64,000 bases of DNA from positions 146,504 through 210,503 of the forward strand of contig NZ_KK211102.1 of NCBI RefSeq assembly GCF_000620305.1, written 5' to 3'. The notes beneath the pieces are model-generated. The model was given only the letters and a program-made list of their open reading frames with translations, was not told the origin of the DNA and ran no database searches. The stretch's first letter is position 1. The number at the start of each line of letters is the position of its first letter. The stretch is from Desulfitibacter alkalitolerans DSM 16504. GTDB taxonomy: Bacteria > Bacillota > DSM-16504 > Desulfitibacterales > Desulfitibacteraceae. Shown piece by piece: positions 17,444 to 27,004 of this stretch. Made by a program: the position numbers and the translations under genes.

Positions 17444-17620
17444 GTGTAAATAAACTCCTAAAACTATTGCGTTTTTATTTTTTTTATTATTAATATCTAT
17501 TATAGAAGAAATCAACTCATAATGCCAGCAATAATGCCTAAATATTTTTATCTAGCTTTTATTATTAAAAAATGCAAAAATAAGGTTAAGTAAGTTTAAA
17601 TAAAATTACAGGTGAAACTT

Positions 17621-18985
17621 ATGAAAAAGCTCAGTATTATAATATTTATCTTAATGATACTCTCCCTTGGGTTTTCTTATATCATACCACAAGCCCAAAC
17701 GGATTTCAGCAGCATCTTTTCCCTTCAGTTTAATTCAGAAGCAGGAATAAAGACGCCACCCCAACGCAGCTCATTTCCTATATATTATATGGAAATTAGA
17801 GATGAGAATGCCTATTTGGCAGGTAATATGGATATATTCTTTATCAACCAATGGGGTGAACCCCTTGACAATATCCAGCTTAATCTCCCAGCAAACATGA
17901 CAGGTGAAAACAATATTATTGTCTCTTCATTAAAGATGAACAATAAAAATGTATCCTTTAAGAATTATGACGACAAGATTATTATTTCCCTACCACAAGC
18001 ACTTATGCCAGAAGATACTGTTATCATATCACTTGTTTTCGAGACACATTTCAAGGGTAACTTTACAAGATTTGGGAAGTATGATGATATCTATCTCTTG
18101 ACCTTATGGCATCCAGTTATAGCTCCAAGGGTAGATGGGAATTGGGCAAGCTTCTCATGGGTTCCCCATGCAGATCCCTATTTTTTTGAGGCTTCAATAT
18201 TCCATGTGGATTTTTACTCTGACAAATATATTATTTCTCCCCATCCCCATGTGCAAACAGGCAATCATTATAAATTTAAAACCAAACCTGTAAGGGATTT
18301 TTCTTTGATAATGGGAGATTTGTCAAGGACAAGTCAAAGGGTCCCCAGGGGTCCAGAGATAATATACTATTCCAGAGAGCACAGGGCCGACCTGCTTGAA
18401 AATGCTGTGGATATATTTAGCTTCTATACTAAAAAGCTTGGTCCCTATCCTTATCCCACTCTAGCTTTGGTGGATGTTCCCATGGAATATTTTAAAGGCA
18501 TGGAGTTTTCTGGAATGATATTTTTCAACGACCAACAAGTGATAGATGTATTTACCCTTGCCCACGAGCTGGCCCATCAGTGGTGGTATGGTTTGGTGGG
18601 AAATGACCAGATTAGAGAAAGTTGGATTGATGAGGGTCTTGCAAACTACTGGGCATATAAATACTGCCAGGCACAGGGATTGCCTGCTGCTGATGTCTTT
18701 GGGATATATTTTTCTATAATAGAAAAGAACTATCGAGGCTTTCCAATAGTGAGAAAAATCCATGATTTCCCCTCTGACACCATTTACAGACAGGCTGTCT
18801 ATTTAAAAGGGGCTAACTTTTGGATAAGGGTAGAAGAAATGATAGGCGAAAAGGAAACCTTTAAATTTTTAAGAGGTATCCAGGAGGATTATCAGTATGG
18901 AATTATAACTACTGATATTATAATACAGGCTTTATCCAGGGAGCATGATATTGAGGCTTCTGATTTGTATAAACTGTTAAATTAG
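17621..18985 (+). CDS. Secreted M1-family zinc metallopeptidase
   Basis: A 454-residue, probably exported or membrane-anchored aminopeptidase-like protein. The N-terminal hydrophobic stretch KKLSIIIFILMILSLGFSYI is a signal peptide or anchor. The gluzincin site is complete: HELAHQWW (about 323-330), and the third zinc ligand is the Glu of WIDEGLANYWA about 19 residues later. The substrate-site GGMEN is replaced here by KGMEFSG, so exopeptidase specificity may differ. It lacks the long C-terminal helical domain of classical aminopeptidase N. AGGTGA precedes ATG 17621. Confidence 0.88.
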   Translation: MKKLSIIIFILMILSLGFSYIIPQAQTDFSSIFSLQFNSEAGIKTPPQRSSFPIYYMEIRDENAYLAGNMDIFFINQWGEPLDNIQLNLPANMTGENNIIVSSLKMNNKNVSFKNYDDKIIISLPQALMPEDTVIISLVFETHFKGNFTRFGKYDDIYLLTLWHPVIAPRVDGNWASFSWVPHADPYFFEASIFHVDFYSDKYIISPHPHVQTGNHYKFKTKPVRDFSLIMGDLSRTSQRVPRGPEIIYYSREHRADLLENAVDIFSFYTKKLGPYPYPTLALVDVPMEYFKGMEFSGMIFFNDQQVIDVFTLAHELAHQWWYGLVGNDQIRESWIDEGLANYWAYKYCQAQGLPAADVFGIYFSIIEKNYRGFPIVRKIHDFPSDTIYRQAVYLKGANFWIRVEEMIGEKETFKFLRGIQEDYQYGIITTDIIIQALSREHDIEASDLYKLLN

Positions 18986-19008
18986 GAATAGTAAAACTAT
19001 TCCTAATT
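18980..19008. terminator. Bidirectional terminator between M1 peptidase and MATE genes
   Basis: AATTAGGAATAGT / ACTATTCCTAATT, a 13-bp perfect stem with a 3-nt loop, overlapping both stop codons of the convergent genes. Confidence 0.75.
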
Positions 19009-20367
19009 GCTTTCTATATCGTGTTTTACTACTCCCTTTTCATACCATTTGCCCTTTAAAAAGTATGCTAAACTTACAACAGCTCCCAGTATCCAGCTCA
19101 AGCTGACGGCCCACCAGATGCCTGAAGGACCTTGATTTAAATTTATACCAAGAAAAACTGCCAGGGGCACCCTTACCACCCACAGGGAACCAATTGAAAT
19201 GACCATGGCAGCCATGGCCGCTCCCGCCCCCCTGAATGCACCCCCCAGAACCATTATTACAGCCATGAAGGGATATGATACTGCAAGTATTCTTATATAT
19301 TCAATCCCCGGCTGCCATATAGCTGGGTCATTGGAAAAGACCCTTACTGCATAAAAGGGAAATACAGCCAGAAGGCCGGCCATTACAACCAGGACACATC
19401 CCAGCATGAGCATTCCAGCCACAGCAGTTTTTTTGGCCCTGTCAATTTGGTTTGCACCAATGTTTTGTCCCACCATTGCTGCGGCTGCTATGGACATGGA
19501 CATTGCAGGCATCATTATTAAGGAATCCACCTTGGTACCCACACCATATACCGCCAAGGGGACTGGACCAAAGTAGGTAACTACTCTAACTACTACTGTA
19601 GAGCCCAGGGCATTTATTGTCTGACCTACGCCAGCTGGAAGCCCTAGCCTCAAGAGGTGCTTAATGATTTCACTGTCAAATTTAAAATCCTTAAAGGACA
19701 AGTCAAAGTACTCCTGCTTTTTATTCAGATACCACAAGCCATAAAAAGCAGCACAGGCCATTGCTATAACAGTAGCTAAAGCGGCCCCGGCCACTTCAAG
19801 GCGTGGAATAGGCCCAAGGCCAAAAATAAGAATAGGATCTAGAATAATGTTAACTGTAGTAGATACAGCCATGAATTTAAGAGGAGTTTTAGAATCACCC
19901 AGTCCCCTTAAGATTGCACTTATTAAAAAGAAAAAATACATAAAAATAATACCGGCGCTAAAGATTCTCATGTATATTAAAGCATCTGCCTCTATTTCCT
20001 TGGGAGCACCCATTAATTTAATTAATGGTCCGCTTAAGATGACTGCGCCAATTGAAAAAAATACTCCCAGCAATAATGAGAAGGCAATGGAATTTTTTAC
20101 GGCCTTATTCAATAGAACCTTATCCTTTGCTCCTGCATATTGGGCCACCAGGGTTGTACTTCCCATGGAGAGACCCATGCTTAATGAAAATAAAACAAAT
20201 AGCAAAGCAAAGCTAAGGGACACAGCTGCTATGGCATCGGCCCCTACCCTTCCTAGAAAAATAGTATCCACAATGCTGTATCCAGTTTGTAATAGATTGC
20301 CAAGCAATAAAGGAATGGTAAAGATTATGTAATTTTTAAATATACTTCCCCGATTAAAATCCTGCAT
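19003..20367 (-). CDS. MATE-family multidrug efflux transporter
   Basis: A 454-residue cation-coupled exporter with about twelve membrane segments in two homologous halves. The N-terminal half begins IFKNYIIFTIPLLLGNLLQTGYSIVDTIFLGR, and the repeat starts near RLGLPAGVGQTINALGSTVVVRVV around residue 235. Family motifs GANQIDRAKKTA and FRGAGAAMAAMV are present. There is no clear ribosome site before the ATG and no regulator next to it, so substrate and control are unknown. Confidence 0.92.
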   Translation of the reverse strand: MQDFNRGSIFKNYIIFTIPLLLGNLLQTGYSIVDTIFLGRVGADAIAAVSLSFALLFVLFSLSMGLSMGSTTLVAQYAGAKDKVLLNKAVKNSIAFSLLLGVFFSIGAVILSGPLIKLMGAPKEIEADALIYMRIFSAGIIFMYFFFLISAILRGLGDSKTPLKFMAVSTTVNIILDPILIFGLGPIPRLEVAGAALATVIAMACAAFYGLWYLNKKQEYFDLSFKDFKFDSEIIKHLLRLGLPAGVGQTINALGSTVVVRVVTYFGPVPLAVYGVGTKVDSLIMMPAMSMSIAAAAMVGQNIGANQIDRAKKTAVAGMLMLGCVLVVMAGLLAVFPFYAVRVFSNDPAIWQPGIEYIRILAVSYPFMAVIMVLGGAFRGAGAAMAAMVISIGSLWVVRVPLAVFLGINLNQGPSGIWWAVSLSWILGAVVSLAYFLKGKWYEKGVVKHDIESN

Positions 20368-20510
20368 ATTTTCTGAAGCCTTTCTAGATTTATAGAAAAA
20401 TAATACCTAAATTAATACGAACAATATTAAATCTATACCAATTAGACTGAAATCTCAAGCCACCAGACAGATTCTTAAGCAAATTATTTTTCCTTTTTTG
20501 ATTATTATTA

Positions 20511-20539
20511 TTGACAAAACCCCTAACTGTCACTAAAAT
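20511..20539 (+). promoter_or_regulatory. Strong sigma-A promoter of the aminotransferase gene
   Basis: TTGACA (20511-20516), a 17-bp spacer and TAAAAT (20534-20539). A small hairpin TGTCCT / AGGACA (20558-20576) lies in the leader. The remaining part of the 20368-20645 gap shows no gene. Confidence 0.8.
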
Positions 20540-20645
20540 ATGTTTAATCAGAATGGGTGTCCTTCCAGGGAGGACAATAGGATATCCAAGGAGAACATGT
20601 TGAATATTATGATAATTATCACTACCAAGGATGGTGTTATATAGA

Positions 20646-21833
20646 ATGAAAAGATTTTTAGCTGATAGATTATCTGGCCTGGGAACCGAATCTGCCTTTG
20701 AAGTACTGGCTAAAGCCAGAAAACTTGAAAGCCAGGGTGTTAAAGTAATACATATGGAGATTGGCGAGCCTGATTTTTCATCCCCTTCCCGTGTAGTAGG
20801 AGCTGCTGCCAGAGCAATGCACCAGGGACAGACAAAATACTGTCCGGCAGGAGGCCTGGCTTCTGTACAGGAAGTAATAGCAGACTACAGCGGAAAGCTT
20901 AGAAACATTAATTACGATGCTGGTGAAGTGGTTATTGTACCCGGTGCCAAGCCTATTTTATCCTTTACCATGATGGCTTGCGTCAATCCAGGTGATGAGG
21001 TTATTTATCCTAACCCAGGCTTTCCAATATATGAATCTCTCATTCGATTTTGTGGCGGAATTCCTGTTCCTATTCAAATAGAGGAAATAGGAGATAATTT
21101 TAGCCTGGATGTAAATAAGCTTCGCAGCTTGATAACATCCAAAACTAAAATGTTAATTCTTAATTCGCCACATAATCCTACAGGGGGTATCTTAACAGAT
21201 AAGGAGCTTGAGGAAATAGCTAACTTATGTGTTGAGCATGACCTGCTTGTATTATCTGACGAGGTCTATAGTAAAATTTACTACGAAGAGGTTCCCAAAT
21301 CTATTGCTTCCTATCCTGGGATGAAGGAAAGAACAGTTGTTGTAGATGGATTTTCAAAAACCTTTTCCATGACTGGCTGGAGACTAGGTTATGGCTTAAT
21401 GCCCCAGGAATTGGCCCAGCATATAACTCGTCTGGTTATTAACTCCAACAGCTGCACTCCACCCTTTGTGCAAATTGCAGGTGCTGAAGCTTTACAAAAC
21501 TGTCAGGATGAAACAGAAAAAATGGTAAAAGAATTTGCTAAAAGGCGCGAAATTCTTATTAATGGGCTTAATTCCATACCTGGCTTTTACTGTCATAAGC
21601 CTAAGGGTGCCTTCTATGCATTCCCAAATATTAGCAGCACGGGAAGAACAAGTTCAGAGCTGTCCCATGAACTATTGGAGAAAGCTGGGGTTGCTGTCTT
21701 AGATGGTGGTTCCTTTGGCATATATGGCAGGAACTATATAAGGCTGTCCTATGCTACCTCCATAGATAACATTTATGCAGCTCTTAATAGGATAGATTCC
21801 TTTCTAAATAATAAAAAAGTATCCATGATGTAA
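20646..21833 (+). CDS. Pyridoxal-phosphate-dependent aminotransferase, class I
   Basis: A cytoplasmic aminotransferase of about 395 residues of the aspartate/alanine aminotransferase fold. Visible are the N-terminal IGEPDF (about 40-45), the cofactor-contacting NSPHNPTGG (about 170-178), LSDEVYSKI (about 203-211) and the Schiff-base lysine in DGFSKTFSMTGWRLGY (about 232-247). The arginine in YIRLSYATS (about 368-376) should bind the substrate carboxylate. The substrate cannot be fixed from sequence; annotation as AspC or PatA would be a guess. ATG 20646 was chosen over ATG 20631, which directly abuts the ribosome site. Confidence 0.9.
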   Translation: MKRFLADRLSGLGTESAFEVLAKARKLESQGVKVIHMEIGEPDFSSPSRVVGAAARAMHQGQTKYCPAGGLASVQEVIADYSGKLRNINYDAGEVVIVPGAKPILSFTMMACVNPGDEVIYPNPGFPIYESLIRFCGGIPVPIQIEEIGDNFSLDVNKLRSLITSKTKMLILNSPHNPTGGILTDKELEEIANLCVEHDLLVLSDEVYSKIYYEEVPKSIASYPGMKERTVVVDGFSKTFSMTGWRLGYGLMPQELAQHITRLVINSNSCTPPFVQIAGAEALQNCQDETEKMVKEFAKRREILINGLNSIPGFYCHKPKGAFYAFPNISSTGRTSSELSHELLEKAGVAVLDGGSFGIYGRNYIRLSYATSIDNIYAALNRIDSFLNNKKVSMM

Positions 21834-21838
21834 TACTA

Positions 21839-21862
21839 AAAGGGTGGAGCAATCCACCCTTT
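21839..21862. terminator. Bidirectional terminator
   Basis: AAAGGGTGGA / TCCACCCTTT with loop GCAA, between the convergent aminotransferase and permease genes; T-rich on the plus side, TTTTAG on the minus side. Confidence 0.85.
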
Positions 21863-21863
21863 A

Positions 21864-23024
21864 TTACTTTTTATCTTCTTTCTTATCTTTCTTGCTAGTC
21901 CTGGTTTCCTTCCCCTTGTTCATGTCTCTTTTATATGCTGGTTGTAATATAATACGTTGAAATATTCCATGTATATTTATTTCTTTAACATATACCCAGG
22001 CTATAGCTCCAAGCATGAGCATGCCCATAACACCAACTGTTGGAAAAAGGTATCTTACCAGATTGGTAAAGCCTATCTGGCTGAATCCAAGTGCCGCTGT
22101 ACTGGTGCCAACTATGTACTTCCAGCTGGCAGGATGCTTTGGATGTATTATTCTGGCAGAAAACCCGTACAAGCTGCCTACTGCAGTAGTATATACTTCA
22201 GCCAATAAAACTAGCGCAAAAACTAATTGTACCAGGGGAGAAATTTGCGCCACGACAAAAATCATGGGTATTGACAGTTCTCCCGCTTGGGGCATATTCA
22301 CCAGAACAGCCAGATATATTGCACCTGCCCCTAAGGTTAATCCAAAACCGCCAACCACAGCACCCTTTTTAAGGGTTTTTTCATTTTCTGTCTCCTTTCC
22401 AAGGGGTGCCAGGATAGCGACTGCCATAACCAGATTATATGAAACGTAGAGGATGGCTGCCAGGGGCCAGTAGGGAACTGGCGGCGCACCTAAATTGGTG
22501 CTGGCAATGCTGGTGAAGTCATATCCTGTATTGGCCACTGCTAAAAGAACTATCATAAATACAGAGCCTAATAAAAAGGGAGTAACAAAGCTGATTGCAT
22601 TAATAACCCCAGATATGCCAAGGAGCACTGTTAGAAGAGCAGCAACCACTATTAAGCCACTGCCAATCAATCTGGGAAGACCAAATTGCTCCTGAAACAA
22701 AGCCCCTGCACCGGCTGCCATGACTGTCAGGGCACCAAAAAGAAAAAAAGTTATTACATAATCCATAAAGGTTCCCAAGTATTTACCGCCAATATGTCTT
22801 ATCACTGGTAAATGGGACTCTGCTTTTAGCTTCCTGCCAAGATCCAGAATAAGGTATCCAAAAAGTGAAAACAGAATACCGGAGACCAGTAAGCCAATGA
22901 TTCCAAGTCCCCCAAAAAAACCAAAGAACTGTAATATTTCTTGTCCGGAAGCAAACCCTGCACCTACCACAGTACCAATATACGCTGCGGCTACCTTTAT
23001 TGTACTTATCTTAGGCTTAGACAT
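21864..23024 (-). CDS. YkvI-family membrane transporter (APC superfamily-like)
   Basis: A 386-residue protein with about ten membrane helices of the YkvI family (COG3949), distant relatives of amino-acid/Na+ symporters. The opening AAAYIGTVVGAGFASGQEILQFF (about 12-34) is the family signature, with an unwound-helix GAGFASGQE likely at the substrate site. The C-terminus is a highly charged Lys/Asp/Glu tail (about 365-386). GGGGAGATGAAGT precedes the ATG. The substrate is unknown; the neighbour across the terminator is an aminotransferase, which hints weakly at an amino or 2-oxo acid. Confidence 0.82.
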   Translation of the reverse strand: MSKPKISTIKVAAAYIGTVVGAGFASGQEILQFFGFFGGLGIIGLLVSGILFSLFGYLILDLGRKLKAESHLPVIRHIGGKYLGTFMDYVITFFLFGALTVMAAGAGALFQEQFGLPRLIGSGLIVVAALLTVLLGISGVINAISFVTPFLLGSVFMIVLLAVANTGYDFTSIASTNLGAPPVPYWPLAAILYVSYNLVMAVAILAPLGKETENEKTLKKGAVVGGFGLTLGAGAIYLAVLVNMPQAGELSIPMIFVVAQISPLVQLVFALVLLAEVYTTAVGSLYGFSARIIHPKHPASWKYIVGTSTAALGFSQIGFTNLVRYLFPTVGVMGMLMLGAIAWVYVKEINIHGIFQRIILQPAYKRDMNKGKETRTSKKDKKEDKK

Positions 23025-23147
23025 ACTTCATCTCCCCAATAATACATGGCCGTCTAAACCTATTTTTTCTTTAAAAGAGTTTTCTATAACAAGATTTCTT
23101 TTCCAGTGTTTGTCTAGAGATTTTCTGTTCCTTTTATGCCTTTATGC

Positions 23148-23474
23148 CTACTTATATAATTCCTGACTTATTTTTTCACTAATGGACTGCATTAGATTAT
23201 TAAATGTCTCCTGGCTTTTGAACAGCCTGCTGATGGTTTCATTTTGACCTGCGGAAACATGGAGTGCCTTCATCTCATCAACCTTAGCATTGTCAACAGG
23301 CTGGCCTTCCATCTGGGCCCTATGGACATCTTCTTGCAGTTTTTGTATCTTACTTATTAAATCCTGTGCAGCTACATCTAGCTTGAGTCTAGCATGAGCT
23401 GAATTTAGGTTTTTATACTCTTCAGTCTCTTTTACTGCTTCAGCTAGTTCTTTAGCTTTTTGCTCAATACTCAT
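23148..23474 (-). CDS. YlbF-family regulator protein
   Basis: A small 108-residue helical protein of the YlbF/YmcA family (COG3679). In Bacillus the relatives YlbF and YmcA, with YaaT, act on RNase Y-dependent RNA processing and on phosphorelay output. The family core is the long helix pair KELAEAVKETEEYKNL..ISKIQKLQEDVHRAQMEGQPVD and the C-terminal QETFNNLMQSISEKI. AGGAGGT lies before the ATG. It lacks the C-terminal cysteines that bind a cluster in Bacillus YlbF, so only the family fold is claimed. Confidence 0.85.
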   Translation of the reverse strand: MSIEQKAKELAEAVKETEEYKNLNSAHARLKLDVAAQDLISKIQKLQEDVHRAQMEGQPVDNAKVDEMKALHVSAGQNETISRLFKSQETFNNLMQSISEKISQELYK

Positions 23475-23701
23475 AACTTCACCTCCTGGTATAATCTATT
23501 ACACACTTTTAATCTCTTCTATATAAATAATGAATATCCTTTAATTTTTTCCGTGTATTAATTCTATCATGCACCTTTCTAGATTGTTCTATTCTAAAAG
23601 CAGATTTTATAAAAGTAGTAAAGTAGTATTGAACAAATCTATTGAAGATTACCTGTGTTATGGGTTAATATATTCATAATAAACAGGAGGTGCTATACAA
23701 T

Positions 23702-25957
23702 ATGTGTAATGGTTTAAAATATATTGGAAAGCCATTTCCCCTTAAAGAAGCTGCCCAAAAGGTAACAGGTCAACTCCTGTACAATAGTGATAAAAAAGTC
23801 CACAAAATGCTCCATGCAAAGCTCCTACTAAGTCCTATTCCCCATGGAATCATAAAAAAAATTGATACAAGTAAGGCCGTAAAGCTTTCTGGGGTCAGGG
23901 GGATTTTTACACACTTAAATTCTCCTAATATTTTCTATAACAGCTCTATTATTGAATATGATGATAACTATTCTCCCCGAAATGAAATTATTTTTTCTAA
24001 TGTGGTAAAGCATGTTGGGGATTGGGTTGCAGCTGTTGTAGCAGATGATATAAATACAGCACAAAAAGCATTAGAGTTAATAGACGTAGATTATGAAGAA
24101 TTGCCTGCAGTGATAGATATGGAAGAGGCATTGAATAATAAAGAACATCATGTGCAGGAGCCTGTTCCAGAGTACAACTATATTATAGGGGATCCGTCTC
24201 AGGGCTTTAAAGAGGCAGAGCACACCTTTACTCACAGCTTTGAATCTCCAAAGGCACACCACTGTACAATGGAAACCAACTGCGTAATTGCCAGTTGGGA
24301 TTCCAGTGATAAGATTACAATTCAAACAAATACTCAAAACTGCTGGATGGTTCGTTATACTGTCTCCCATGCTTTAAACCTTCCTTTAAATAGTATTAGG
24401 GTGATAAAGGTTGATGGGGGAGGGTCCTTTGGCCTGCATTTGGAAGCTATTCTAGAACCTCTGGTTGCCTTTCTTGCCAGGGAAACCAAGGGAACAGTGA
24501 AGCTCCATTTAGATAGATACGAAACCATGATTGGCTCCAGGTGTCGTACAAGGGTAAAAACCAAAATAAAAACTGGAGTAAAGGCTGATGGCACCATTAC
24601 TGCCATGGATGTCCAGGTAATAGCTGATGCAGGTGCTTATACCAGCATCTCCGCATGGATTCCCAAGTCAATGGGCAACAAGCTTAAAAAGCTTTACAAA
24701 ATCCCCAACCTTAGCTACACAGGTAATTTGGTTCATACTAATACTGCCGTATCAGGAAGCTTTAGGGGCTTTGGGACAGCAGAGATTTTTGCTGCCATAG
24801 ACACTCACATGGCAAACATTGCAAGGTCTTTAGACATTGATCAGGTTGAATTTAGGCTCAAGCATGTAATGAAGCCCCATGATAATGACCCTCTTACAGG
24901 CCAAACTTTAGGTAATATAGGAATAAGTGAATGCCTGACTGAAGGTGCAAAAGCTTTTGGTTGGGAAGAATACAAAAACATTAAATCTAAAAACGATTCG
25001 CGATTCAAGTATGGATTTGGTGTAGGCTGCTGCGCACATACCAATGGCTGCTTTGGATACCACCAGGATTTTGCAGCCATGACCTTAAGAATTAATGAAC
25101 AGGGGGAGGCCCTTTTAAACACAGGACTCCATGACCTTGGAGGAGTAGGAACAAAAACAATGCTTACCCAGATTGCAGCCGAAGTATTGGATATTGACAT
25201 GTCCAAGGTGATTGCCCTGGAATGTGACACCGAGAGAAGCTCATATGATGTGGGTACCCAGGCAACACGAACTGCTTATATTGGCGGCAGTGCTGCCAAG
25301 GGTGTGGCAGAAAAGATGAGGCTCATGCTTTTGGAAGAAGCCTCCAATATGTTAAATGAGCCTGTAAATAATTTAGAAGTGGAGAAAGGCACTATCAAGT
25401 CATTCAAAAGCCAAGAGAAGTCTGTCACCTATGGTGAGGTGGTCATGCATTGTCTTAAGAAAAACAAGGAATTGGTTGCCTACTACAGCCATGCAGCCCA
25501 GGCAAACCCAACCTCTTATGCCGTAAACTTTGCAGAGGTTAGGGTGGATACAAAGACGGGCCATGTGGATGTCCTTAGATTAGTGTCTGCCAATGATGTA
25601 GGCAGGGCCATTAATACAATGCTGGTTGAAGGACAGATTCAAGGTGGAGTGGGCATGGGACTTGGCTTTGCCCTTAGCGAGGAACTGGAATACACCCCAG
25701 ATGGCAGATGTAAAAATCCTAATTTCAGCAATTACTTTCCCTTTAGAGCTTCTGAAATGCCTGAAATAATAAAGGTTTTAGTTGAAAAGGGAGAAATACA
25801 CGGTCCCTGGGGTGCCAAGGGAATAGCTGAAATAGCAGCAGGTGCGGCGGCCCCTGCTGTGGTAAATGCAATTAATGATGCCCTGGGAACAAACTTTAAC
25901 ACTCTGCCTTTAAATACTGAGAGAATATTACTGGCAATCTCCTGCAGCAATAGTTAA
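23702..25957 (+). CDS. Xanthine dehydrogenase family, molybdopterin-binding large subunit
   Basis: A 751-residue catalytic subunit of the molybdenum hydroxylase family, which hydroxylates aromatic heterocycles or aldehydes using water. The N-terminal a/b-hammerhead domain covers about 1-115 (GKPFPLKEAAQKVTGQLLY). The cofactor loops appear as VDGGGSFGLHLEA (about 237-249) and SGSFRGFGTAE (about 352-362). The catalytic glutamate is in GAKGIAE near residue 712. AGGAGGTG is 9 nt before ATG 23702. Its usual partners, the FAD and 2Fe-2S subunits, are not adjacent, and no molybdopterin cytosine transferase gene is present, so subunits must come from elsewhere. The substrate is unknown. Confidence 0.9.
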   Translation: MCNGLKYIGKPFPLKEAAQKVTGQLLYNSDKKVHKMLHAKLLLSPIPHGIIKKIDTSKAVKLSGVRGIFTHLNSPNIFYNSSIIEYDDNYSPRNEIIFSNVVKHVGDWVAAVVADDINTAQKALELIDVDYEELPAVIDMEEALNNKEHHVQEPVPEYNYIIGDPSQGFKEAEHTFTHSFESPKAHHCTMETNCVIASWDSSDKITIQTNTQNCWMVRYTVSHALNLPLNSIRVIKVDGGGSFGLHLEAILEPLVAFLARETKGTVKLHLDRYETMIGSRCRTRVKTKIKTGVKADGTITAMDVQVIADAGAYTSISAWIPKSMGNKLKKLYKIPNLSYTGNLVHTNTAVSGSFRGFGTAEIFAAIDTHMANIARSLDIDQVEFRLKHVMKPHDNDPLTGQTLGNIGISECLTEGAKAFGWEEYKNIKSKNDSRFKYGFGVGCCAHTNGCFGYHQDFAAMTLRINEQGEALLNTGLHDLGGVGTKTMLTQIAAEVLDIDMSKVIALECDTERSSYDVGTQATRTAYIGGSAAKGVAEKMRLMLLEEASNMLNEPVNNLEVEKGTIKSFKSQEKSVTYGEVVMHCLKKNKELVAYYSHAAQANPTSYAVNFAEVRVDTKTGHVDVLRLVSANDVGRAINTMLVEGQIQGGVGMGLGFALSEELEYTPDGRCKNPNFSNYFPFRASEMPEIIKVLVEKGEIHGPWGAKGIAEIAAGAAAPAVVNAINDALGTNFNTLPLNTERILLAISCSNS

Positions 25958-25962
25958 AGAAA

Positions 25963-26355
25963 TTAAAGATGAACAATTCCCTTTTGATGGTTAAAATCAG
26001 TAAGTTTCTGAACTATTTCTAACACATCAGACAATTCAAAGGGCTTGGCAATATATGCATCATAGATATCTTTAGATGGAAAATCTAATGAAGCAGGTGA
26101 TGACCCTGATACAATAACAACTGGCACCTTTGCTAATCTGTCATCCAAATAAAGCCTTTCTGCTACAGCACGACCGCTCATGCCTGGCATATTAAGGTCT
26201 AATAAAATAATGTCCGGCAAGAGGCCGGTCTGCAAAAGCTTTAGTCCCTTGATTCCATCCTCTGCAACTATTACATCATACCCTACTTCTGTCAAAAATG
26301 TCTTGAGTACAAATGCTATATTAATTTCATCTTCCATTATTAATACCTTGACCAA
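25963..26355 (-). CDS. Single-domain response regulator (CheY-like)
   Basis: A 130-residue receiver domain with no output domain. Acidic residues MEDE sit at about 7-10, the phospho-acceptor Asp is in ILLDLNMPGMSG (about 53-57), Ser in VIVSGSS and Lys in IAKPFEL (about 107). It starts with TTG after GGTGG. No histidine kinase gene is adjacent; the neighbours are a convergent molybdenum hydroxylase and the vor operon. Single-domain regulators act in chemotaxis, phosphorelays or on partner proteins; which applies is not visible. Confidence 0.88.
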   Translation of the reverse strand: MVKVLIMEDEINIAFVLKTFLTEVGYDVIVAEDGIKGLKLLQTGLLPDIILLDLNMPGMSGRAVAERLYLDDRLAKVPVVIVSGSSPASLDFPSKDIYDAYIAKPFELSDVLEIVQKLTDFNHQKGIVHL

Positions 26356-26441
26356 ATTAATACCACCTTATATTGCATGTTAATTGCTTCATTGCTAAAG
26401 TAATTATAATACAAAGGTCTTAAAATAATTGTCGTTTTTGG

Positions 26442-27002
26442 TCAAATGAAAGAGTTTTTTTTTGCTTTTTGTATTTCACTAGCACCTAGCTCTAAAGCCT
26501 TACGATTTAGTGGAATTAAACCATGGTGTCTCTGAGGCAATACTTTTTTTAATGATTCTATTACAGCATCTACTGAAACAGCTTCCGTTGCCTCCAGGTA
26601 TGCGCCAAGCATGACCATGTTGGCTACTTTAGTATTGCCAATACCATCTGCAATTTCCACAGCTGGAATTTCATATCCATTTATGTCTTTTCTTGTATAT
26701 GTTTGGTCTGCCTTAAGGGTACTTAATAGCAATAGTCCTCCAGGGATGAGAACCGGTTCAAACTTCTTTAGTGACGGTAAATTTAATACAATTATTGTAT
26801 TTGGTTCACTTACAATGGGAGAACCTATTTCGGTATCGGAAATAATAACCGAACAGTTGGCAGTTCCGCCCCTCATTTCTGGTCCATAGGAGGGTATCCA
26901 GGATACATTCTTTCCTTCCAACATTCCTGCATATGCCAGTAATTGTCCCATGGACATAACTCCCTGACCGCCAAAACCAGCTATAATGATTTCTTGAAGC
27001 AT
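26442..27002 (-). CDS. vorC: 2-oxoacid:ferredoxin oxidoreductase, gamma subunit
   Basis: The 186-residue gamma subunit of a four-subunit 2-oxoacid:ferredoxin oxidoreductase, which oxidatively decarboxylates a 2-oxoacid to acyl-CoA and reduces ferredoxin. The characteristic motif is IIAGFGGQGVMSMG (about 6-19), followed by the conserved SYGPEMRGG (about 38-46) and NTKVANMVMLGA. It is the last gene of an operon: ferredoxin, alpha, beta, gamma. The presence of butyrate kinase in the same operon favours branched-chain oxoacids (Vor) over 2-oxoglutarate (Kor), but sequence alone does not decide. Confidence 0.9.
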   Translation of the reverse strand: MLQEIIIAGFGGQGVMSMGQLLAYAGMLEGKNVSWIPSYGPEMRGGTANCSVIISDTEIGSPIVSEPNTIIVLNLPSLKKFEPVLIPGGLLLLSTLKADQTYTRKDINGYEIPAVEIADGIGNTKVANMVMLGAYLEATEAVSVDAVIESLKKVLPQRHHGLIPLNRKALELGASEIQKAKKNSFI

Positions 27003-27004
27003 TC

